A stretch of 64,000 nt of DNA from an uncultured Atopostipes sp. (GCA_910588235.1 CAJUOQ010000004.1:14624-78623), one strand, 5' to 3'. Positions 54,431-63,320 are shown, counted from the first letter of the stretch. Notes: generated from the letters alone by a model not told the origin. Translations and numbers: made by a program.

Positions 54431-55372
54431 ATGAACAAAAGAATTGTTGTTGCATTAGGCGGAAATGCTATCTTAACCGATGATCCAACCGCACAAGGGC
54501 AAATGGATGCCTTACGTTATACAAGTGAAAAATTAGTGGGCTTAATTGAACAAGATTATCAACTTGTTATTTCTCACGGAAATGGACCGCAGGTAGGTAA
54601 CTTACTCTTGCAACAAGCTGCAGCAGATTCAGAAAAGAACCCTGCTTTACCTTTAGATACGCTTGTTGCGATGACTCAAGGGAGTATTGGCTATTGGCTA
54701 CAAAATACGTTAAAAGAGAAATTAATGGCGGCGAACGTTGAAAAGCAAGTAGCGTCTGTTATTACACAAGTGGTGGTCAACGAAGATGACCCCGCATTTA
54801 AAGATTTAACAAAACCTGTGGGACCTTTCTTAACGGAAGAAGAAGCCAAACAAGCAACAGAAGAGACGGGAGACACTTATGTTGAGGATGCTGGTCGTGG
54901 CTACCGAAAAGTAGTCGCTTCACCAAAGCCAGAATCAATTGTTGAATATCCAGTCATTAATCAATTGATTGAAAATGATGTAGTGACTGTCTCAGCAGGA
55001 GGGGGCGGAATCCCTGTTGTTGCTTCAAATGAAGGTTATAAAGGTGTTGAAGCGGTTATTGATAAAGATTTTGCATCCGCAAAATTAGCAGAATTAGTGG
55101 AAGCTGATTATTTACTCATCTTGACAGGTGTCGATAATGTGTATATTAACTTCAACCAACCGGATCAAGAAAAGCTAGAAGAAGTCACGGTCAAACAGTT
55201 GAAACAATGGATTGAAGAAGACCAATTCGCAAAAGGTTCAATGTTGCCGAAAGTTGAAGCAGCTATTAATTTTGTTGAAGGACGTCCCGAAGCAAAAGCT
55301 GTAATTACTTCTTTAGAAAATGTGAATAATTTCTTTGAAGGCGGTTCTGCAACAGTTGTTTCTTTAGACTAA
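54431..55372 (+). CDS. arcC: Carbamate kinase
   Basis: Transfers phosphate from carbamoyl phosphate to ADP, giving ATP, CO2 and ammonia. The 313-residue protein has the family start VVALGGNAIL (6-15), SHGNGPQVGNLLLQQ (about 49-63), AGGGGIPV (about 191) and the C-terminal GSMLPKVEA. In this context it is the counterpart of E. coli AllK and the energy-yielding step of allantoin fermentation. GGGATGATAAG precedes the ATG. A terminator closes the operon allFG-allH-arcC. Confidence 0.95.
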   Translation: MNKRIVVALGGNAILTDDPTAQGQMDALRYTSEKLVGLIEQDYQLVISHGNGPQVGNLLLQQAAADSEKNPALPLDTLVAMTQGSIGYWLQNTLKEKLMAANVEKQVASVITQVVVNEDDPAFKDLTKPVGPFLTEEEAKQATEETGDTYVEDAGRGYRKVVASPKPESIVEYPVINQLIENDVVTVSAGGGGIPVVASNEGYKGVEAVIDKDFASAKLAELVEADYLLILTGVDNVYINFNQPDQEKLEEVTVKQLKQWIEEDQFAKGSMLPKVEAAINFVEGRPEAKAVITSLENVNNFFEGGSATVVSLD

Positions 55373-55385
55373 AGGAAACCATCAA

Positions 55386-55439
55386 AACAATCTGTCATTT
55401 TTCTATCTATTATGAATAGAAATGACAGGTTGTTTTTTT
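55386..55439 (+). terminator. Terminator of the allFG-allH-arcC operon
   Basis: AACAATCTGTCATTTCTAT-type arm pairs with ATAGAAATGACAGGTTGTT, followed by seven T. It marks the right border of the allantoin locus. Confidence 0.88.
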
Positions 55440-55586
55440 ATTCATTAAAAAAGTGTTTAGAGGACTAGATATACGAGGAAAAGACCGTTCCTAAATAGCT
55501 TCCCCATGAGCTTCTGCTCGAAGGCGTAATAGTAGAATATATTTATTTTCTGCTATATTATAAATGCCACAAAGGAGGCGTTACTT

Positions 55587-56648
55587 TTGAACGGAAAAAA
55601 AGTATTTAGAATTGTGATGGCATTCATGGGAGTCTTTACTGGAGCTGGATTCGCATCCGGACAAGAAATTATGCAGTATTTCACCAGTTTCGGACTCTGG
55701 GGAATTGCCGGATCGGTTGTAGCTACTATTTTATTTGGCTTTGTCGGCATGGTACTCTTAGACTTAGGAAGTCACTATAATGCGACAACACATACCGATG
55801 TCTTTAATAATATTACCAATAAAACAATTAGTCGGATTATCGATATTGCTTTGATGATTACAATCTTTGGGATTGGTGTCGTCATGATAGCGGGTGCAGG
55901 CTCTAACTTAAATCAACAATTTGGTCTGCCTGTTTGGCTCGGAAGTGTTATTTTAGGAGTCTTACTTATTGTAGTCGGAATGATGGATACAGAAAAGGTG
56001 ATCTCTGCGATCAGTTCGATCACTCCTTTCTTGATTATTTTCGTATTAGTGATTAGTGGCTATATTCTTATATTTACCGATTATTCTTTTCAAGCATTAG
56101 ATCCTGTAGCTAATAGTTTGTCTTCAACGCTGCCACAATGGACCATTAGTGCGATTAACTATGCAGCCTTTAATATAACATTTGGTGCTTCCATGGCGTT
56201 TGTTATCGGTGGAGAAGAAGAGGATCAAAAATCAGCAGCAATGGGCGGACTCATTGGAGGAATTGGTGTCGGCTTGTTAATTCTATTGAATAACCTGTCC
56301 ATCTTTGCAGCCGTAGAGGAAGTCAGTCAATATCCTTTACCAATGCTAGCATTGGCCGAAGAAGTCCATCCAATCGCTGGACTACTGATGTCTGTCGTTT
56401 TATTTGTATTAATTTGGAGTACAGGAATGAGCTTGTTTTATTCCTTCGCTTCACGTTTTGGTGAATCAGGAACGAAGAAATTTAACGTTGTCTTAATCGC
56501 TTCAGTCATTGTTGGCTTTGGTTTAAGCTTCTTTGGTTTCATGAACCTGATTTCTTATTTCTATCCAATTGTTGGATACGCTGGTATCTTAATCATTGCT
56601 GTCATGGTTTATGGTTGGTTCCAAAAAAGAAAAGCAACGAATAATTAA
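55587..56648 (+). CDS. YkvI family membrane transporter
   Basis: A 353-residue integral membrane protein with about ten predicted membrane segments. The start KKVFRIVMAFMGVFTGAGFASGQEIMQYF is characteristic of the uncharacterised YkvI family, related to amino-acid/sodium symporters of the LeuT-like superfamily. The start is TTG with AAAGGAGG eight bases upstream. It lies right after the allantoin locus but beyond a terminator, so a role in ureide transport is possible but unproven. Confidence 0.85.
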   Translation: MNGKKVFRIVMAFMGVFTGAGFASGQEIMQYFTSFGLWGIAGSVVATILFGFVGMVLLDLGSHYNATTHTDVFNNITNKTISRIIDIALMITIFGIGVVMIAGAGSNLNQQFGLPVWLGSVILGVLLIVVGMMDTEKVISAISSITPFLIIFVLVISGYILIFTDYSFQALDPVANSLSSTLPQWTISAINYAAFNITFGASMAFVIGGEEEDQKSAAMGGLIGGIGVGLLILLNNLSIFAAVEEVSQYPLPMLALAEEVHPIAGLLMSVVLFVLIWSTGMSLFYSFASRFGESGTKKFNVVLIASVIVGFGLSFFGFMNLISYFYPIVGYAGILIIAVMVYGWFQKRKATNN

Positions 56649-56718
56649 GGATTATAAATTAAAAAATACAACGAAGACTTAATTTTATTTATATTTCTTA
56701 TAAAATAATGATTATATG

Positions 56719-56770
56719 AACTCCTTTCTGATAAGTATTTTGTATTTATCAGAAAGGAGTTGTTGTTATT
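56719..56770 (+). terminator. Terminator after the YkvI gene
   Basis: AACTCCTTTCTGATAA (56719-56734) pairs perfectly with TTATCAGAAAGGAGTT (56746-56761), followed by GTTGTTATT. Confidence 0.75.
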
Positions 56771-56854
56771 CTTAAGAGATTTAAAATAAATACAACAAAT
56801 GGCTATGAAAAAGCTGTTTAAATTTGAAAAATATCAGAAAATAGGAGCCTCATT

Positions 56855-57334
56855 ATGAATCAAAAGGAACTACAAACCTTTGTTCAATCGATTTCAGATA
56901 CATATTTTAATCAACCCTTTGAACATCAAGCAACGTTCAATCATCGCTTACGTACAACCGGTGGACGTTATCATTTAGAAACCCATCATTTAGATTTTAA
57001 TCCGAAAATCTTAGAAATCTTTGGTGAAGAGGTATTGACTGGGATTATCAAACACGAACTCTGCCATTATCATCTACATCTTGCAGGGAAGGGTTACCGG
57101 CATGCGGATATGGACTTTAAAGAGTTATTACATAAAGTCCAGGGTTTGCGTTATACGCCTTCGATTGAAAACCAACAAGAAAAAGTCACTCGCTGGCTTT
57201 ATACATGCCAAGGATGTAAAATGCAAATTTATCGAAAACGTCGCTTCAATGCTCAAAAATTTGTTTGTGCACATTGTAAAGGAGTTTTTAGACTAGAAGG
57301 TCGAAAAGAATTAAAAAACTTTTTAAAAAATTAA
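56855..57334 (+). CDS. SprT family zinc metalloprotease-like protein
   Basis: A 159-residue SprT-like protein. The metalloprotease motif is HELCH (67-71) with a following His, and the C-terminal zinc ribbon has Cys 118, 121, 138 and 141. Eukaryotic SprT relatives (SPRTN) cut DNA-protein crosslinks; the bacterial role is unproven. AATAGGAGCC precedes the ATG. It ends at a terminator. Confidence 0.9.
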   Translation: MNQKELQTFVQSISDTYFNQPFEHQATFNHRLRTTGGRYHLETHHLDFNPKILEIFGEEVLTGIIKHELCHYHLHLAGKGYRHADMDFKELLHKVQGLRYTPSIENQQEKVTRWLYTCQGCKMQIYRKRRFNAQKFVCAHCKGVFRLEGRKELKNFLKN

Positions 57335-57339
57335 TTCTA

Positions 57340-57386
57340 AAGAAGAGGGCAACCACAGCGTTTGTCCTCTTTAAAAATTGTTTTTA
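57340..57386 (+). terminator. Terminator of the SprT gene
   Basis: AAGAAGAGGGCAA pairs with TTTGTCCTCTTT around CCACAGCG, followed by a U-rich tail. Confidence 0.7.
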
Positions 57387-57419
57387 TGAATCAAAGAAAG
57401 AAGAATTATGTTTTCTTTG

Positions 57420-57448
57420 TTGACAACGCTTACATAATGCGGTATCAT
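57420..57448 (+). promoter_or_regulatory. Promoter of the candidate sRNA with an overlapping cre site
   Basis: TTGACA (57420-57425) and TATCAT (57443-57448) are 17 bases apart. TGACAACGCTTACA at 57421-57434 matches 13 of 14 positions of the cre consensus TGWAANCGNTNWCA and overlaps the -35 and spacer, a position that would allow repression by CcpA. Confidence 0.65.
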
Positions 57449-57454
57449 TCTAAG

Positions 57455-57560
57455 TGAAGTAAGAGTTAGTGAATATAACTAATTTACTTTTCATATTTTT
57501 AATCATCTCCTTTCTACAAAGAAAAGCCCCCACGGAAAAGGGGCTTTTCTTATTTTTTTT
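57455..57560 (+). ncRNA. Candidate small RNA of about 105 nt
   Basis: A transcript from the promoter above would begin near 57455 and end at a strong terminator: AAGAAAAGCCCC (57519-57530) paired with GGGGCTTTTCTT (57540-57551) and T-rich to 57560. It has a 5' hairpin (AAGTAA..AGTTA / TAACT..TTACTT, about 57458-57489) and a single-stranded U/C-rich linker with ATCTCCTTTCT, which is complementary to a Shine-Dalgarno sequence. No ORF with a binding site lies inside. The layout is that of a base-pairing sRNA. Identity is unknown. Confidence 0.6.
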
Positions 57561-57578
57561 GACTTATTTTATGAAATG

Positions 57579-57609
57579 AAAAAACTAGCACAAACAAATT
57601 GTGCTAGCC
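57579..57609 (-). terminator. Terminator of the glyoxalase gene
   Basis: On the minus strand CTAGCACAA pairs with TTGTGCTAG around TTTGT, followed by six T. It lies next to, and is separate from, the plus-strand terminator of the candidate sRNA. Confidence 0.85.
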
Positions 57610-57619
57610 GATAAGAAAC

Positions 57620-57994
57620 TTAAACTTTTATAACTTCAATCTTATAACCATCTGGGTCAATCGCAAAGAAATACGAAGCCGCTCCATCAGATAGCTCGGT
57701 TAAATCAGTGACTTCATAACCTTTATCTGTAAGCTCTTGGTGCTTACCTTCTAAATCTTCGACGCCTAATGCTATATGTCCATAACCATTCCCTAAATCA
57801 TAAGGTTCTTCTTGGTCATAATTATAAGTTAGCTCTAGTTCATAATCATCACCAGGTAGGGATAAGTAGACGAGAGTAAACTCAAATTCTGGATAATCAA
57901 GTCGACGCGATTCTTCATAACCAAAAGCATCTTTGTAGAAAGCCAATGATTTATCCAAATCTTTTACACGTACACAAGTATGTAAACTTTTCAT
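57620..57994 (-). CDS. gloA: Lactoylglutathione lyase-type glyoxalase I
   Basis: A 124-residue VOC protein that fits glyoxalase I: SLHTCVRVKDLDKSLAFYKDAFGYEE at the start (His near residue 5), LELTYNYDQEEPYDLGNGYGHIALGV in the middle and FAIDPDGYKIEVI at the end. It would convert methylglyoxal-glutathione hemithioacetal to lactoylglutathione with a metal ion. The start at 57994 has GAAGGAGGA just upstream; a 20-codon extension is rejected. A glutathione reductase gene is also in this window. Confidence 0.9.
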   Translation of the reverse strand: MKSLHTCVRVKDLDKSLAFYKDAFGYEESRRLDYPEFEFTLVYLSLPGDDYELELTYNYDQEEPYDLGNGYGHIALGVEDLEGKHQELTDKGYEVTDLTELSDGAASYFFAIDPDGYKIEVIKV

Positions 57995-58069
57995 GCAAAA
58001 TTCCTCCTTCGTAAATAGTAATTCTATTTTCTCTTTTTTAAGTCGATCATTCAAGTAATAACCTTAATA

Positions 58070-58165
58070 AATAAAAAACCAATGGCGTAAAAGGAAATCC
58101 TGCATTCTACAAAATAGAGTGGTAATTACTTTTTGTAGAACATTCCTTAAGCCATTGGTTTTTCT
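58070..58165. terminator. Large bidirectional hairpin next to tRNA-Leu
   Basis: AAAAACCAATGGC (about 58073-58086) pairs with GCCATTGGTTTTT (about 58151-58163); the inside holds AAGGAA/TTCCTT and TCTACAAAA/TTTTGTAGA stems. On the minus strand it follows the tRNA gene by about ten bases, so it probably terminates the tRNA transcript. Its size exceeds that of an ordinary terminator. Confidence 0.7.
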
Positions 58166-58174
58166 TATTTTTTA

Positions 58175-58259
58175 TGCGCACAAGAAGACTCGAACTTCCA
58201 CAGGGAAATCTCCCCACCAGCCCCTCAAGCTGGCGCGTCTACCATTCCGCCATGTGCGC
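58175..58259 (-). tRNA. tRNA-Leu (anticodon GAG)
   Basis: Minus-strand cloverleaf of 85 nt: acceptor GCGCACA/TGTGCGC, anticodon stem CCAGC/GCTGG with loop TTGAGGG (anticodon GAG), a long variable arm as in class II tRNAs, and TTCGAGT in the T-loop. The discriminator base is A. CCA is not encoded; the sequence after A is TAAAA. It reads CUC and CUU codons. It stands alone between the glyoxalase gene and a repeat array. Confidence 0.93.
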
Positions 58260-58407
58260 TATATTGTAGCTGCATGATATATAATAACAGTATTTCGAAA
58301 TTCTGTCAATTCAAAATAATTTCGAAGTTCATTTGCGAGAAAATAAAGAGAAGATTGCTTTTTATGGTATTTATTGCTATAGAATACGTTATCTTGTAGA
58401 GAGAAGG

Positions 58408-58612
58408 TTGCTGCGAGACGTTAATCCATTTATCGTCCCGGTGGAAGCTCACCGCGGGAAGTTAATCCGTTTATCGACTCGATGGAAGCTCACCACGGGA
58501 AGTTAATCCGTTTATCGACTCGCTGGAAGCTCGCCGCGGGAAGTTAATCCATTTATCGTCCCGGTGGAAGTTCGCCGCGGGAAGGTAATTCGTTTATCTT
58601 CTCGATGGAAAT
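58408..58612 (+). repeat. Array of five 41-bp repeats (family B, copy 1)
   Basis: Five 41-bp units with TTAATCC-type starts at 58421, 58462, 58503, 58544 and 58585. A typical unit reads TTAATCCGTTTATCG, then a variable tail, then GCTCACCGCGGGAAG. The last unit begins GTAATTCG and has ATCTTC in place of ATCGTC. The array is preceded by AGAAGGTTGCTG. A homologous array lies at 63403-63603 in the same orientation. 58261-58407 holds no gene. Confidence 0.9.
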
Positions 58613-58767
58613 AACCTCCGCAAAAAATTCTTATCCTCACAGATGAAGTGTTTGATTTAGTAGTTGTTATTTAAATCATATTGTATTTTTATAAGTTCTA
58701 TAGTTCGCGCTATGCCAAGGAATTTCGATCCAAACACATAAAAATAAAATAGTGATATAAATTAAAA

Positions 58768-58826
58768 CGAAAACGGTTGCAAAAGAAAGTGGATTGTGGA
58801 ACAATATAAGTATGTAAACGCTTACA
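58768..58826 (+). promoter_or_regulatory. Operators of the maltodextrin operon: perfect cre and a second LacI-type site
   Basis: TGTAAACGCTTACA (58813-58826) matches all positions of the CcpA cre consensus. A second site CGAAAACGGTTGCA (58768-58781) matches 12 of 14 positions and may bind a MalR-type repressor. A promoter is likely between or overlapping them, with TTGCAA at 58777-58782 as a possible -35. The substrate-binding protein gene starts 29 bases later with a strong AAGGAGGAG site. Confidence 0.8.
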
Positions 58827-58854
58827 ATTAATGTTACACAAGGAGGAGTAAGGA

Positions 58855-60141
58855 ATGAGCAAAAAGAACTGGAGAAAATATGCTTTAGGTCTTGTCACGG
58901 CGACTTCTGCAATTGTTTTAGCAGCTTGTGGTGGAGGCGGAGAGGAAACTAGTGGGAATGAAGACACAGGCGCAGGAGGCAATGGAAATGGCGAAGTTTT
59001 AGAAGTAGGTATCGATCCCAATTATACAGAGTTCGTTGAAGAAATTGCTCCAGCATTTGAAGAAGAAACAGGAGTCAGTATTGAAATTACAGAAGGCGAT
59101 ATGTTTGATACATTAGAAGCTTTACCTCTGGATGGTCCTTCAGGCTTAGCTCCAGACGTATTTATAGCTCCTTATGATCGTGTAGGGGGACTTGGACAAC
59201 AAGGTCACTTAACTCCTGTGACACTTCCTGAGGATGGGCGATATGATGAGACGGATGTCCAACAAGTTACTGTAAACAACGAACAGTTTGCTTATCCATT
59301 TGTGATTGAGTCTTTAGTGATGTACACAAATAACGAATTAATCAATGAAATTCCTGAAACTTTTGAAGATTTAGAAGCATTGGCACAAGATGATCAGTTC
59401 GCTTTTGACAATGAAGAAGGAACGAATGTTGGTTTCTTAGCCAATTGGGTAGATTTTTACAATTCATATGGTCTAGTTGCAGGTTTTGGTGGATATGTCT
59501 TTGGTGAGGATGGTACCGATACAAGTGATGTAGGATTAAACACTCCAGAAGCTATTGAAGGAATTGAATATGCAACGACTTGGTTCCAAGATGTATGGCC
59601 AGAAGGTATGTTAGATGTGACAAGCTCTGGTGACTTTATCAACCAATCATTTACAAGTGGAGATACTGCCGCTATTATTGGAGGCCCTTGGGAAGTCGAA
59701 GAGTATCGTAACTCAGATCTCGATTTTACCGTAAGTGCTATTCCAACACTTCCAAATGGTGAAGAATATGCACCGTTTGCTGGGGGTAAAGCTTGGGCAA
59801 TTAGTAGTTATACTGAAAATGTAGAAGTAGCTGAACAATGGTTAGAATATGTGACTAATGAAGTTAACCAAACATTATAGCATACGGACTACAGAGGAGA
59901 AGTCCCGGCGAATCAACAAGCCAGAGACACGATTCTTGAAGATGGATCAGATGAACTATCAATGGCCGTGATTGAACAATACAATAACTCGATTCCAATG
60001 CCTAATATTCCAGAAATGGCCGAAGTATGGACAGGCGCTGAAACGATGATGTTTGATGCTGGATCAGGAAATAAAACACCGGAAGAAGCAGCAAATGATA
60101 CAGTTGAGATTATTGAACAGAATATTGAACAAACTTATTAG
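58855..60141 (+). pseudogene. malX: Maltodextrin ABC transporter substrate-binding protein, interrupted by an in-frame amber stop
   Basis: The frame runs 429 codons from ATG to the stop at 60139, but TAG at 59878 splits it after 341 codons (NQTL-stop-HTDYRGEVPAN). The signal peptide with lipobox VLAAC (C25) and the solute-binding domain are intact. Codons after the TAG continue the family C-terminus (GEVPANQQARD, then VWTGAETMMFDAGSG). A change of TAT or TAC to TAG would explain it. It may be a true nonsense mutation, a sequencing error or read-through. The truncated form lacks about 87 residues of the C-terminal lobe. AAGGAGGAG precedes the ATG, and the operon has a cre site. Confidence 0.85.
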
Positions 60142-60183
60142 GTCAGCAATAGAAGAGCATAAAAATCATTTATAATTGGGAGG

Positions 60184-60217
60184 GTTTGACGGAGAAAGAG
60201 ATTTTTCCGTCAAACAT
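60184..60217 (+). promoter_or_regulatory. Intergenic hairpin between malX and malF
   Basis: GTTTGACGGAGAAA pairs with TTTTTCCGTCAAAC over 14 positions (one G-T pair) around GAGA. It has no T-run, so it is more like a stabilising 3' hairpin that keeps binding-protein mRNA levels above those of the permeases than a terminator. Confidence 0.65.
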
Positions 60218-60259
60218 TCTTAAATGGCTTATAGTTTCAGTAAAAAGGAGTTGATTGTA

Positions 60260-61597
60260 GTGGATGATACGGCAACAGAAAATACAAAAGTAGAATATTC
60301 AGCAGCCGATAAAAAGCGGATAAAAAAAGCGACTTGGCTATCTGTCATTCCTGGATTTGGTCAGTTTTATAATCAGCAAACGCTAAAAGGAATTTTGTTT
60401 TTAGGACTGCTTCTACTATTTTTTATTGAAATGGTTGTATTTGGAGCGGGAGCTATCGAAGGGTTTATTACTTTAGGAACAACACCTAGAGAGGATCACT
60501 CCCTTTTCTTACTGATTGAAGGGGTCTTACAGCTATTAATTATGGTTGTTTTCTTGATCTTTTATGGTGCACAAATTTTGGATGCCAATAAAGTCGCTAA
60601 ACTGAATGCATTAAACCCCAAAAATGTGAATCATTCGGCAAAAGAAATTATAAAGAATGTGTTTGATGGAGGATTTCCTTATTTATTGACTGTGCCCGCG
60701 TATCTCATTATGTTATTTACAATTATCTTTCCCGTTGTGGTGACATTATTTTTAGCATTTACAAATTACAACTTTTATCATATACCACCAGCAACGCTTA
60801 TTGATTGGACAGGATTAGAGACTTTTACAAGCATCTTTACACTCAGTACTTATCGAGATACTTTTGTTTCTGTTTTATCTTGGACGGTGATTTGGACTGT
60901 GATGGCCACCACTTTGCAATTAATTATAGGTATTTTTACTGCGGTTGTAATGAATCAATCATTTATTAGAGGGAAACGTTTCTTTGGGGTGATATTGCTT
61001 TTACCATGGGCGGTGCCAGCGTTTATTTCAATTTTGACGTTCTCGAATATGTTTAATCCAAGTATTGGAGCGATTAATGAACAAGTTATTCCATTTCTAA
61101 ATTCACTCATTCCTTTCGTGAAAATACCCGCTTTGGCTTGGAAAACTAATCCGTTTTGGACAAAAGTAGCGATCATTTTAATTCAAGGATGGTTAGGTTA
61201 TCCGTATATTTATGTATTAGTCACCGGTATTTTACAATCGATTCCAAATGATTGGTATGAAGCAGCTTCAATTGATGGCGGAACAGCCATACAAAAATTC
61301 CGTTATATTACTCTACCTCATATTTTTGCGGTAGCTGCACCCATTTTTGTTACGCAATATACAGGAAATTTTAATAATTTCAATATGATCTACCTCTTTA
61401 ATGAAGGTGGACCTGGAAGTGTAGGGAGTGGAGCAGGGTCAACGGATATTTTAATCTCATGGATTTACAAACTGACAACGGGGCAATCTCCGCAATATAA
61501 CGTGGCTGCGGCAGTCACAATTTTTATATCAATAGTCGTAATTACGATATCGATGTTTGTGTTTAGCCGTTCTCGTGCATTCCAGATGGAGGATTAA
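60260..61597 (+). CDS. malF: Maltodextrin ABC transporter permease MalF
   Basis: A 445-residue permease with an acidic cytoplasmic N-terminus, about eight membrane segments, and the EAA loop EAASIDGGTAIQKFRYITLPH (about 330) that contacts the ATPase. The start is probably GTG at 60260, with AAGGAG nine bases before it; the ATG 36 bases upstream lacks a site. It pairs with MalG. The ATPase (MsmX/MalK type) is not encoded here and is presumably shared. Confidence 0.92.
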   Translation: MDDTATENTKVEYSAADKKRIKKATWLSVIPGFGQFYNQQTLKGILFLGLLLLFFIEMVVFGAGAIEGFITLGTTPREDHSLFLLIEGVLQLLIMVVFLIFYGAQILDANKVAKLNALNPKNVNHSAKEIIKNVFDGGFPYLLTVPAYLIMLFTIIFPVVVTLFLAFTNYNFYHIPPATLIDWTGLETFTSIFTLSTYRDTFVSVLSWTVIWTVMATTLQLIIGIFTAVVMNQSFIRGKRFFGVILLLPWAVPAFISILTFSNMFNPSIGAINEQVIPFLNSLIPFVKIPALAWKTNPFWTKVAIILIQGWLGYPYIYVLVTGILQSIPNDWYEAASIDGGTAIQKFRYITLPHIFAVAAPIFVTQYTGNFNNFNMIYLFNEGGPGSVGSGAGSTDILISWIYKLTTGQSPQYNVAAAVTIFISIVVITISMFVFSRSRAFQMED

Positions 61598-61601
61598 GCG
61601 T

Positions 61602-62459
61602 ATGACTAAAAAGAACAGAAGAAAAAGTCAAAAAAATAAAAGAAGATTAACCAGATTCTTTACTTATTTATATTTAACAATACTGTCAGTCATCGTAATT
61701 TATCCATTGCTGATTACACTCACGACAGCTTTTCAGTCAAGAAATATTATGGCCTTTGATTTAAGTTTTGCAGGGCCTTGGACGTTGGATAATTTTACGC
61801 GACTATTCACAGAAACTTTTTATGGAAATTGGTATTTGAATACACTAAAAGTAGCTACAACAACAATGGTTATTCAGGTGGCGGCGATCACATTAGCGGG
61901 TTATGCCTATAGTCGCTATCGCTTCACCGGTAGAAAACAGTCCTTAATATTTTTCTTAGTTGTACAAATGGTTCCTACCATTGCGGCATTAACCGCTTTT
62001 TATGTTATGGGGTTATTAGTTGGTGGGTTAGATCAACACTGGTTCTTAACATTTATCTACATCGGCGGCGGAATTCCAATGAATACGTGGCTAATGAAAG
62101 GTTATTTTGATACTGTGCCGATTGAATTAGATGAGTCAGCTCGTTTGGATGGGGCAGGACATCTCCGTACTTTTTGGCAAATTGTGCTACCTTTAGTACG
62201 GCCAATGATTGCAGTTCAAGCTTTGTGGGCATTTATGGCACCGTTTGGAGAGTTTATGTTGGCGCGATTCTTATTACGTTCGCCCGCAAATTATTTGGTA
62301 GCCGTTGGCTTACAAACTTTTATCAACAATCCACGTGAACAGAAAGTTGCCTTGTTTGCGGCAGGTGCCTTGTTGATCGCATTACCTATTTCATTAATGT
62401 TCTTTTACTTACAGAAACATTTCGTTTCAGGCTTAACCGCTGGAGGAACAAAAGGTTAA
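61602..62459 (+). CDS. malG: Maltodextrin ABC transporter permease MalG
   Basis: A 285-residue permease with six predicted membrane segments, a basic N-terminus and the EAA-type loop ELDESARLDGAGHLRTFW (about 176). TGGAGGATT sets the ATG at 61602; an upstream extension lies inside malF and is rejected. It starts right after the malF stop. It forms the translocation pore with MalF. Confidence 0.92.
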   Translation: MTKKNRRKSQKNKRRLTRFFTYLYLTILSVIVIYPLLITLTTAFQSRNIMAFDLSFAGPWTLDNFTRLFTETFYGNWYLNTLKVATTTMVIQVAAITLAGYAYSRYRFTGRKQSLIFFLVVQMVPTIAALTAFYVMGLLVGGLDQHWFLTFIYIGGGIPMNTWLMKGYFDTVPIELDESARLDGAGHLRTFWQIVLPLVRPMIAVQALWAFMAPFGEFMLARFLLRSPANYLVAVGLQTFINNPREQKVALFAAGALLIALPISLMFFYLQKHFVSGLTAGGTKG

Positions 62460-62501
62460 CTAAATGATTTAGCTTAGAGAAATGTAGATAGGACGATATG
62501 A

Positions 62502-63320
62502 GTGAATACAAAATTATTTCCAATCAATTATTTTAAAAGTATACGGACACCAATAACAGCTTTCATTCACCGACAGCAACTTTCTTGGCCGAAGCTGATT
62601 CTTGTATTACTGTTTCTAAATGCCTTAATGACGATTCCAGTGACCCTCAACTTCGCTCAAAGGGACACTTATCCGATCGAAAGTTTCTATCCAAACATAT
62701 TGAATGTATTGGAAGAACAACCTTTAGCTGAATTAAAAAAAGCCGATTATCATAAAGGTGAAATGATTGTAGCAGATCCTTTTATATTTAATAATGACTA
62801 CGGGACGGTTGCAGGGGGATTCCACCAAGAAGAGTTGATGGAAGAGGAGAACATCCTGTTATTTAATCAACATGAATTTGTAATCAAAGAAGAGGGGGCA
62901 CCAACCGCCAAGATTCCATATACAGAAGATTTCTCCTTAAAAAATATTCAAAATCAAAAAGAAGCTTTAAATGCATTGAGCAGACAGTGGTTTGTTCAAA
63001 ATCAAGCGTTTGTAGTTGCCTTCTTTACTTTTATGATCTCTTCTTTCCTATTGGTGATGACGTTATTGGTTATTTTAGGAGCATCATTTTTCCTTTATTT
63101 AACGAAGAATAGTCATATCACGTCCATTACGACGTACAAAGAAACAGTGAATTTAGTGATTAACTTGCTTTCTTTACCTACCATTTTAGCGACTTTATTC
63201 GGGCTGATTCATTTTGATATTGTGCTCATGGTAACTATTCAAACACTTGGTTTGCTGATAATGTTAGTAGTTGTTTATGCCAAAACGCAGTTTAATGATA
63301 AGAAATTAGAATCAAAATAA
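62502..63320 (+). CDS. malA: DUF1189 family membrane protein (MalA-like)
   Basis: A 272-residue protein with four to five membrane segments (about 30-50, 168-200, 211-225 and 230-260) and an extracytoplasmic domain of about 110 residues between the first two. It resembles the DUF1189 family that follows malG in streptococcal mal operons, where it is called MalA; the function is not established. The start is GTG with AGGACG upstream. It lies 42 bases after malG. Confidence 0.8.
   Translation: MNTKLFPINYFKSIRTPITAFIHRQQLSWPKLILVLLFLNALMTIPVTLNFAQRDTYPIESFYPNILNVLEEQPLAELKKADYHKGEMIVADPFIFNNDYGTVAGGFHQEELMEEENILLFNQHEFVIKEEGAPTAKIPYTEDFSLKNIQNQKEALNALSRQWFVQNQAFVVAFFTFMISSFLLVMTLLVILGASFFLYLTKNSHITSITTYKETVNLVINLLSLPTILATLFGLIHFDIVLMVTIQTLGLLIMLVVVYAKTQFNDKKLESK

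Noticed and set aside
58175..58259. tRNA-Leu as a phage or island attachment site
   Set aside because: No integrase gene and no repeated tRNA 3' end were found nearby.
60184..60217. Terminator between malX and malF
   Set aside because: The hairpin is strong but has no T-run, and the permease genes need the upstream promoter.
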